Of a DNA stretch of 35,938 nt, positions 30,722 through 35,938 are shown one piece after another. The position numbers and the translations under genes were made by a program. The notes under the pieces were generated by a model, which was not told the DNA's origin, did not search any database, and worked only from the letters and a program-made list of their open reading frames with translations. Position 1 is the stretch's first letter, and each line of letters begins with the position of its first letter. The DNA comes from Clostridiales bacterium (GTDB lineage Bacteria > Bacillota > Clostridia > UBA1381). Location: assembly GCA_029219585.1 (NCBI GenBank), contig JAQXTR010000049.1:1-35938 (forward strand). Direction: 5' to 3'.

Positions 30722-32145
30722 TGAAAAAGATGCCGGAGTATGTTGTCTGGCAACCGCAGCCCCGTCAGGTTGAGTTTATGAGCCGCCCGGAGTATGAGGT
30801 GCTCTACGGCGGCGCGGCGGGCGGGGGAAAGTCGGACGCTATCATTGCCGAGGCCCTGCGCCAGGTGGATAATCCCAATTACAGGGCCATAATTTTTCGT
30901 AAGACATATCCGCAGTGCAGAGAGCTGATAATAAAATCAAACAGGATTTACAGCGCCGCATATCCCGATGCGAGCTACAACGGCTCCGAGCATTACTGGA
31001 AATTCCCAAGCGGCGCAAAGATATATTTCGGCTCTATGCCCAACGCGACAAGCTATCTTCAGTATCAGGGTCTGTCCTACAGCTACATTGCCTTTGACGA
31101 GCTGACGCATTTTACTCAGGAGGAATATGAGTACATGATTTCCCGTAACCGCGCCGACGGGGCGGGGCTGCGCGTGTATATCCGCGCAACCGCAAACCCC
31201 GGCGGTATCGGGCACGGCTGGGTAAAGCAGCGGTTTATAACCGCCTCAGAGCCGAATGTGCCATACAGCGTCAAATCGTATGTGACAGACAATAACGGAC
31301 AGAAAATTGAAGTCAGCCGGTCGAGGGTGTTTATACCCTCGTCCGTGTTTGACAATGCCGCGCTGCTTGAAAACGATCCGGACTATCTTGCAAATCTCGC
31401 AATGCTGCCCGAGGCGCAGAAGAAGGCTCTGCTTTACGGCGACTGGGACAGCTATGAGGGGCAGGTGTTTACCGAGTTTCGCAACAACAGCGACGGCTAT
31501 GAATCGCATCTTTTCACCCACGTTATAAATCCCTTTCCCATTCCGCGCACCTGGCGGCGCTACCGCAGCTTCGACTTCGGCTATTCCCGTCCCTTTGCGG
31601 TGCAGTGGTGGGCTGTGGATTATGACGGGAGGGCATATCTTTACCGCCAGCTTTACGGCTGTACGGAAAATCCAAATACCGGCCTCAGATGGCAGCCCAG
31701 AGAGATTGCGAAAAAAATACGAGAGATAGAGGATGAAGCGGAGCAGGGCTGCTCAATTACCGGCATAGCCGATCCTGCGATATGGGATCAGTCAAGAGGC
31801 CGTGACGGAACGATAATCAGTATGTTTGAGGAGGAGGGCGTTTTCTTTGAAAAGGGCAGGAATGACCGCCTGAGCGGAAAGATGCAGTGCCATTACCGCT
31901 TTGCCTTTGATGACGAGGGCAGACCTATGGCATATATTTTTAACACCTGCAAGCCCTTTTTAAGAACAATCCCCAACCTGACATATGACGAGGTGAACAC
32001 AGAGGACGTCAATACAATGTGCGAGGATCATGACTATGACGCGATGCGCTACTTCTTTATGGCAAATCCCATAAAGCCGCAGCGGCCGGCTGTCATGCCC
32101 GGGAGGAATGGCTTTGACCCCCTGGATACGGACAGTCAGCAGTGA
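30721..32145 (+). CDS. terL: Phage terminase large subunit
   Basis: The packaging motor ATPase and nuclease, 474 residues. Walker A is YGGAAGGGKS (29-38); Walker B is YIAFDELTHF; the coupling motif is near ATANPGG. The RNase H-like nuclease begins at FDFGYSRPFAVQWW, with further acidic residues in GIADPAIWDQ and EDHDYDAMRYFF. Both halves look intact, so the packaging enzyme should be functional. Confidence 0.95.
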   Translation: MKKMPEYVVWQPQPRQVEFMSRPEYEVLYGGAAGGGKSDAIIAEALRQVDNPNYRAIIFRKTYPQCRELIIKSNRIYSAAYPDASYNGSEHYWKFPSGAKIYFGSMPNATSYLQYQGLSYSYIAFDELTHFTQEEYEYMISRNRADGAGLRVYIRATANPGGIGHGWVKQRFITASEPNVPYSVKSYVTDNNGQKIEVSRSRVFIPSSVFDNAALLENDPDYLANLAMLPEAQKKALLYGDWDSYEGQVFTEFRNNSDGYESHLFTHVINPFPIPRTWRRYRSFDFGYSRPFAVQWWAVDYDGRAYLYRQLYGCTENPNTGLRWQPREIAKKIREIEDEAEQGCSITGIADPAIWDQSRGRDGTIISMFEEEGVFFEKGRNDRLSGKMQCHYRFAFDDEGRPMAYIFNTCKPFLRTIPNLTYDEVNTEDVNTMCEDHDYDAMRYFFMANPIKPQRPAVMPGRNGFDPLDTDSQQ

Positions 32146-32182
32146 ATATTTCAAAATTAATAATTAACGGAGGATATATAAA

Positions 32183-32431
32183 ATGGCAAATAAAGTTAAA
32201 AAGGATACAGTGACGGTTATTATTCCCAAGCCGCATAATGTTGTGGGAGATACGGAGACGGTTGTTTCCGTAAACGGGGTTATGTATCAGATTATGTACG
32301 ACAGACCCGTCGAGGTTCCCCGAAATGTTGCGGAGGTGATTATGCAGAGCAGAGATCTGCAGGCGAAGATTATGGAGCTTACCGAGGCGGCGGTGATGAA
32401 GCCGGGCAAGGCGGCTATTGCAGAGCTTTGA
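32183..32431 (+). CDS. Small phage virion-module protein, unknown
   Basis: 82 residues between terL and portal. Beta-rich start (TVTVIIPKPHNVVGD, VVSVNGVMYQIMYDRPVEVP), then a helix (VAEVIMQSRDLQAKIMELTE). The pattern, a short beta motif with VNGxxYxIxxxxxVxVPxxVA, is common next to portal genes in gut Firmicute phages. GGAGG precedes ATG 32183. Function unknown. Confidence 0.7.
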   Translation: MANKVKKDTVTVIIPKPHNVVGDTETVVSVNGVMYQIMYDRPVEVPRNVAEVIMQSRDLQAKIMELTEAAVMKPGKAAIAEL

Positions 32432-32470
32432 TTGTGACTGCGCAGACGGCGCGGAAGGAGATGAAGGGAC

Positions 32471-34072
32471 TTGTCAGTTTTTGAATATAAGGGCAGAGTG
32501 GAGCCGGGGCTTATAGCGCAGGCTATGGATGCCTTTAAGGAATACCGCGCGGATAAGGAGGAGCTTGTGGCGAGACTGCGCGATAATGAGCGGTTCTACC
32601 GCGAAAGCTATACGAGAATGATGCAGGACGTGGAGAGAAGGATGGTCTGCGATACCCCGTTTATTTTTTCGGCGGTTGAGAACACGCGCGCAGACCTTGT
32701 TGATAACTTCCCCTCGGCAAATATTCTCGAACGTGAGCCGGACGGCACCGGCACTGCGGAGCTGCTCTCAAAGATCGTTCCGGCTCAGCTTGAAATATCG
32801 GATTTCAAGCGTGTGTTCAAGGAGAATGTCCGCTGCAAGCTCAAATACGGAACTGCCGTCTACGGTGTGTTCTATAACGACTTTACAGGGAATATCGACA
32901 TACGGAGCATCGATCTTCTCGACGTCTATGTCGATATGCATATCCCCGATATTCAGGAAAGCCGCTTTCTGTTCATCCGCGCCGCAGTGGAAAATTCGGT
33001 GCTTTCCCGTGAATATCCGCAGTTTAAGGAGCTGTTTTCCGGTGATGCCGACATCGAAACCCTCGACCGCACCTACCGCCTTAAAAACCGCACCTCCGTT
33101 ACCGACTGCTACTATAAAAAGCCGGACGGTACGGTGCATATGCTGAAGCTGTGCGGTGATACGGTTATCGCGGCAACGGAGGATATGGAGGGGTATGAGG
33201 GCGGTCTGTATAACCACGGCCGCTATCCCGTGGTTTTTGATACGCTGTATCCGGTGCATCACTGCCCCTTCGGCTTCGGCATGATAGACATAGGAAAAAC
33301 GCTTCAGATCGGGATAAACAAGCTCGACCAAGCGATAACGGAGAACATCATGTGCGGCGCAAAGCCCAGATACCTCGCAAAGAGAAACGGCGGCATAAAC
33401 GAAACGGAGTTCCGTGACATATCAAGAAGCGTCGTGCACTATGAGGGCGAGACGGAGGCGATAAAGCCAATTGACCACAACACAATAAGCGAATACTATC
33501 TGTCCCACAGGGAGAGCAAGAAGGAGGAGCTTAAAGAAATCCTCGGCAACCGCGACTTCCAGCAGGGACAGACAGCCGGAGGCGTTACGGCGGCATCAGC
33601 CATAGAAAGCCTGCGCCAGACAGGTGAAAAACGCTCCCGCTCCGTTATTAACGATACATATGATTCATATAAGAAGATTGTGTATATGATGCTGGAGCTT
33701 ATGCGTCAGTTCTTTTCGGAGGAGAGAGTCTACAGGATTACCGATGAGCTGGGACAGAAAGCATTTGCAAGATTCTGCAATTCAATGATGTACAGAATAA
33801 GGTGGTCGGAGACGGGGGCGTACTCAGAAAGCCTGGTGTTCGATATTGACGTTGTTCCCCAGCGTGAGAGCCCGTATGCCCGCGAGACGGTCAATAAGAC
33901 GATAATGGAGCTGTGGAACGGAGGGGTGCTTTCGGGAGAAAAAGCGGAAAACGCTATTATTGCGTTGAAAAACATGAATTTTGACGGCAAGGAGCAGCTG
34001 ATTGCCGATATGCAGTCGCTTGCGCGGAGCACTGTGCAGACACAACAGGAGGTGAGTGAAGATGGCAGATAA
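32471..34072 (+). CDS. Phage portal protein
   Basis: The dodecameric head-vertex channel for DNA packaging and ejection; 533 residues. Family features: DNERFYRESYTRMM at the start, FIFSAVENTRADLVDNFPSA, DLLDVYVDMH, the helical channel region KTLQIGINKLDQAITENIM and QTAGGVTAASAIESLRQTGEK. TTG start at 32471 (GGAAGGAG upstream). Most similar in style to portals of podovirus-like and N4-gp56-capsid gut phages. Its end overlaps the next gene by 11 bases. Confidence 0.85.
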   Translation: MSVFEYKGRVEPGLIAQAMDAFKEYRADKEELVARLRDNERFYRESYTRMMQDVERRMVCDTPFIFSAVENTRADLVDNFPSANILEREPDGTGTAELLSKIVPAQLEISDFKRVFKENVRCKLKYGTAVYGVFYNDFTGNIDIRSIDLLDVYVDMHIPDIQESRFLFIRAAVENSVLSREYPQFKELFSGDADIETLDRTYRLKNRTSVTDCYYKKPDGTVHMLKLCGDTVIAATEDMEGYEGGLYNHGRYPVVFDTLYPVHHCPFGFGMIDIGKTLQIGINKLDQAITENIMCGAKPRYLAKRNGGINETEFRDISRSVVHYEGETEAIKPIDHNTISEYYLSHRESKKEELKEILGNRDFQQGQTAGGVTAASAIESLRQTGEKRSRSVINDTYDSYKKIVYMMLELMRQFFSEERVYRITDELGQKAFARFCNSMMYRIRWSETGAYSESLVFDIDVVPQRESPYARETVNKTIMELWNGGVLSGEKAENAIIALKNMNFDGKEQLIADMQSLARSTVQTQQEVSEDGR

Positions 34073-35228
34073 AATGGTTACCGCCGGAGACGGCAGCACC
34101 GGTTCAAAAAAGCTCCCTGCCGGCCCAAAAACCGCTTCGGCGGCGAAAACCCCGTCGGTAAGATCCTCATCATCGGGGATTTACGGAGATATGTCGCAGT
34201 CGGTCGTGGGGGTGCGCGATTATACCGCATCGAGAGGATACGGCAATATGGTGGACTGGGACGGGAAGAATGTCACGGTTGCGGGCACTGCGATAAAGCC
34301 GGACTACATTGAGAACGGCACGGCGTATGCGCCGCGGACAAAGGTTGAAAGCGCGATAAGGGATATGGAAAAAAGGAATAATATAAAGGGCAGTGATGAG
34401 ATTATGTCGGCATATGAAAAAAAGTACGGCGGCTTGCTGGATTCGGCTGTGGACGCGCTGCTGGGCACAGAGGGCTTCTCCTATAACCCCGAGGACGATC
34501 CGGCATACCGGGCATACCGTGAGCAGTATATGCAGCAGGGGGAGGCGGCTTACAGAAGAGTGCTTAACGATAATGACGCATCTGTGCACAGCGCAAGCGG
34601 CGCGGTTCTGAGCGAGGCTCTTGCAAGCCGTGATTCGTATCTGCGTCAGCTTGCGGCGATGATCCCGACGCTGGAGCAGAACGCCTATAAGAGATACAGT
34701 GCCGAAAACGACAGGCTGCGCGGCAATCTCAGCGACCTCAAGGAGCTTGCCGACAGCTATTATGACCGTCTGTACAGAGCCGACCGCGACGCGGCAGAGG
34801 CGGTAAATGATGCGTATGCCGCCGAGAGTCTGGCAAAACAGCGACGGACGGAAAATGAGAGAACGGATGAGCAGAACCGGATCACAAATGAGCGCAATGC
34901 CGCAAACGACGCATATCAGCACGCACTTGATTCCCTGGAGATGGCAAAGAAAAATATCGAGCTGAAATATTATCCGGATCTGATGTATGAGCAGGTGCGA
35001 GGTACGCGTGAGGATAATGACCGGGCGGCTGCGGAGAATGCGATGAATAACGCAAAGGAGCGGGGCTTTTTCATGCGGAGCGATGAGGGCGCTCTGCCGT
35101 GGCTGTCGGGCTTTCGCAATAAGGACGGCAGCTATTCGGTTACGCCGTGGCTTGCACAGGCAAAGCAGGAGTATGATACGGCGCACGCAAAGGCTCTTGC
35201 TCAGTTCAGAGGAAAAGCGGGTGTTTAA
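34062..35228 (+). CDS. Phage virion-associated coiled-coil protein, unknown
   Basis: 388 residues from ATG 34062, seven bases after AGGAGGTG. N-terminal Ser/Ala-rich stretch, then a beta motif (MVDWDGKNVTVAGTAIKPDY, NGTAYAP), then a long helical region (about 190-340) of heptad character rich in Arg, Glu and Asn. No enzyme motif. Placement after the portal suggests an ejection, connector or tail-associated protein. A 338-codon frame on the opposite strand is a shadow. Confidence 0.65.
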   Translation: MADKMVTAGDGSTGSKKLPAGPKTASAAKTPSVRSSSSGIYGDMSQSVVGVRDYTASRGYGNMVDWDGKNVTVAGTAIKPDYIENGTAYAPRTKVESAIRDMEKRNNIKGSDEIMSAYEKKYGGLLDSAVDALLGTEGFSYNPEDDPAYRAYREQYMQQGEAAYRRVLNDNDASVHSASGAVLSEALASRDSYLRQLAAMIPTLEQNAYKRYSAENDRLRGNLSDLKELADSYYDRLYRADRDAAEAVNDAYAAESLAKQRRTENERTDEQNRITNERNAANDAYQHALDSLEMAKKNIELKYYPDLMYEQVRGTREDNDRAAAENAMNNAKERGFFMRSDEGALPWLSGFRNKDGSYSVTPWLAQAKQEYDTAHAKALAQFRGKAGV

Positions 35229-35230
35229 AT

Positions 35231-35938
35231 ATGCAGTTTGATTTATACGGAGCGCAGGGCTGCGAAAGAAAGATGCTGCGCGGCTTCTACGGGCTTAACC
35301 GCACACGCAGCGCATCTGCGGGCGAGCTTGAGGATATGAAAAATATGTCCTCTCTGGAATATCCCTGCGCCGCACCGCGCGGGGCGAGAACAGAGGCGGC
35401 GCAGGCTCCGGGTAAGATCTGCGCCGCGGCTGCGCCCGACAGCTCTGACACCGAGGAAATTACGGGCTTTACAGGGATTGCGGACGGAGCGTTTTGGTAT
35501 AACGGTGAAACAAAATCCGGGGGCTATGAGCTTTCAGAGGATAGGAAATGGGAGATAGTACGCCTGGGAAACCTTTATATAATGAACGGCTGCCGCATCG
35601 GAGAAGGCACTGCGGATTCGGCACTGTATTATTATAATGTTGATACGGGAGGTTTCGGAAACGGCTTTACCGAGATGTCGGATCTCATTGTGACAGCGGG
35701 AAAGGACAGCACCGGGAATTATCTTCAAACCTTCCGCTACGGCTTTGACGAGGTGTATAATTATTCGGTGACCGATACGCACGGCAGGGAGATAAATAAT
35801 TCGGTATTCTTTGATAAATACGGCAGCGGCTTACGGCTCCCGGCGTCAAATATTTTTGAAAAGTATTTCGAAGTCGGCGATGAGATAACCATTGAGGGCT
35901 TTCCGACAGCGAAAGAAAGCGTGGGGCAGGTCTGGTCG
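35231..35938 (+). CDS. Phage structural protein, 3' end outside window
   Basis: ATG 35231, two bases after the previous stop; 236 codons are open to the window edge. The start MQFDLYGAQGCERKMLRGFY then GELEDMKNMSSLEYPCAAPR follows the pattern (GExxDMxNMSS...P.L.PR) of beta-propeller-like virion proteins common in gut Firmicute phages. Later segments repeat short beta strands (GFTGIADGAFWYNGET, VRLGNLYIMNGC). Probably a tail or adsorption component. Confidence 0.65.
   Translation, partial: MQFDLYGAQGCERKMLRGFYGLNRTRSASAGELEDMKNMSSLEYPCAAPRGARTEAAQAPGKICAAAAPDSSDTEEITGFTGIADGAFWYNGETKSGGYELSEDRKWEIVRLGNLYIMNGCRIGEGTADSALYYYNVDTGGFGNGFTEMSDLIVTAGKDSTGNYLQTFRYGFDEVYNYSVTDTHGREINNSVFFDKYGSGLRLPASNIFEKYFEVGDEITIEGFPTAKESVGQVWS

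Larger units (their letters stand above)
27532..35938. mobile_element. Prophage, left end and structural module (runs off window)
   Basis: A continuous block of phage genes: HTH replication-type protein, small coiled protein and small-terminase-like protein on the minus strand; scaffold-like protein, N4-gp56 capsid, large terminase, portal and accessory virion proteins on the plus strand, meeting at a divergent promoter region (28730-28894). No integrase, repressor or attachment site is visible, and no tRNA borders it. The left limit is taken as the end of the HTH gene, 128 bases from sbcD. Confidence 0.85.

Noticed and set aside
34170-35186. 338-codon open frame on the minus strand.
   Set aside because: It is antisense to a well-coupled phage gene with a good ribosome site, is very rich in Ile/Arg/Cys, and has no ribosome site of its own; a shadow frame.

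Overview
The window reads as chromosome from an endospore-forming Clostridia-type Firmicute (Oscillospiraceae or a relative, probably gut-derived; the family is an inference). Support comes from strong AAGGAGG-type ribosome binding sites, TTGACA-17-TATAAT promoters, and the sporulation genes spoVM, cotJA/cotJB and a cwlD-like amidase fragment. About 27.5 kb of chromosome is followed by about 8.4 kb of phage structural genes that run off the right edge. No tRNA, rRNA or CRISPR array was seen.

Layout: (1) 1-750 holds a 5'-truncated unknown gene, a decayed DUF4143 ATPase fragment and a terminator. (2) 779-7454 (+) is a compact run from one consensus promoter: L,D-transpeptidase, WYL regulator, a MetH-activation/ASKHA fusion, serine acetyltransferase and a secreted InlB-repeat protein. 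(3) 7487-13472 (-) is ilvA, an HD-domain protein, recX, rimO, pgsA and hisIE, followed in the same direction by a small membrane protein and a 22-residue spoVM gene, then a 114-bp palindrome. (4) 13574-15367 (+) is a small ORF and a large serine recombinase whose 3' end abuts the first 51 codons of a cwlD-like amidase on the other strand, so the amidase is cut inside its first zinc-binding motif. (5) 15593-19063 (-) carries an M20 amidohydrolase, rmuC and a secreted repeat protein. (6) 19194-21333 (+) carries an ArsB/NhaD-type transporter and a cytidylate kinase-like protein. (7) 21309-27464 (-) is sbcD-sbcC-sulfite/nitrite reductase, then a cotJ operon whose cotJC is truncated. (8) 27532-35938 is a prophage: replication-type HTH protein, a 66-residue protein and a small-terminase-like protein leftward; scaffold-like protein, N4-gp56 capsid, large terminase, portal and other structural proteins rightward.

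The most interesting signals concern sporulation genes. The cwlD-like gene is interrupted exactly beside a serine recombinase and still has a sporulation-type promoter, as in skin-type intervening elements, but its 3' half is not in this window. The cotJ operon sits behind a perfect 14-bp inverted repeat that looks like the terminator of the upstream operon, masks the cotJA ribosome binding site, and carries a SigE-like -10 starting in its loop; a weaker version precedes the spoVM operon. Together these suggest hairpins that keep housekeeping read-through from expressing sporulation genes while a sporulation promoter bypasses the block. All functional statements are inferred from sequence motifs read by eye.
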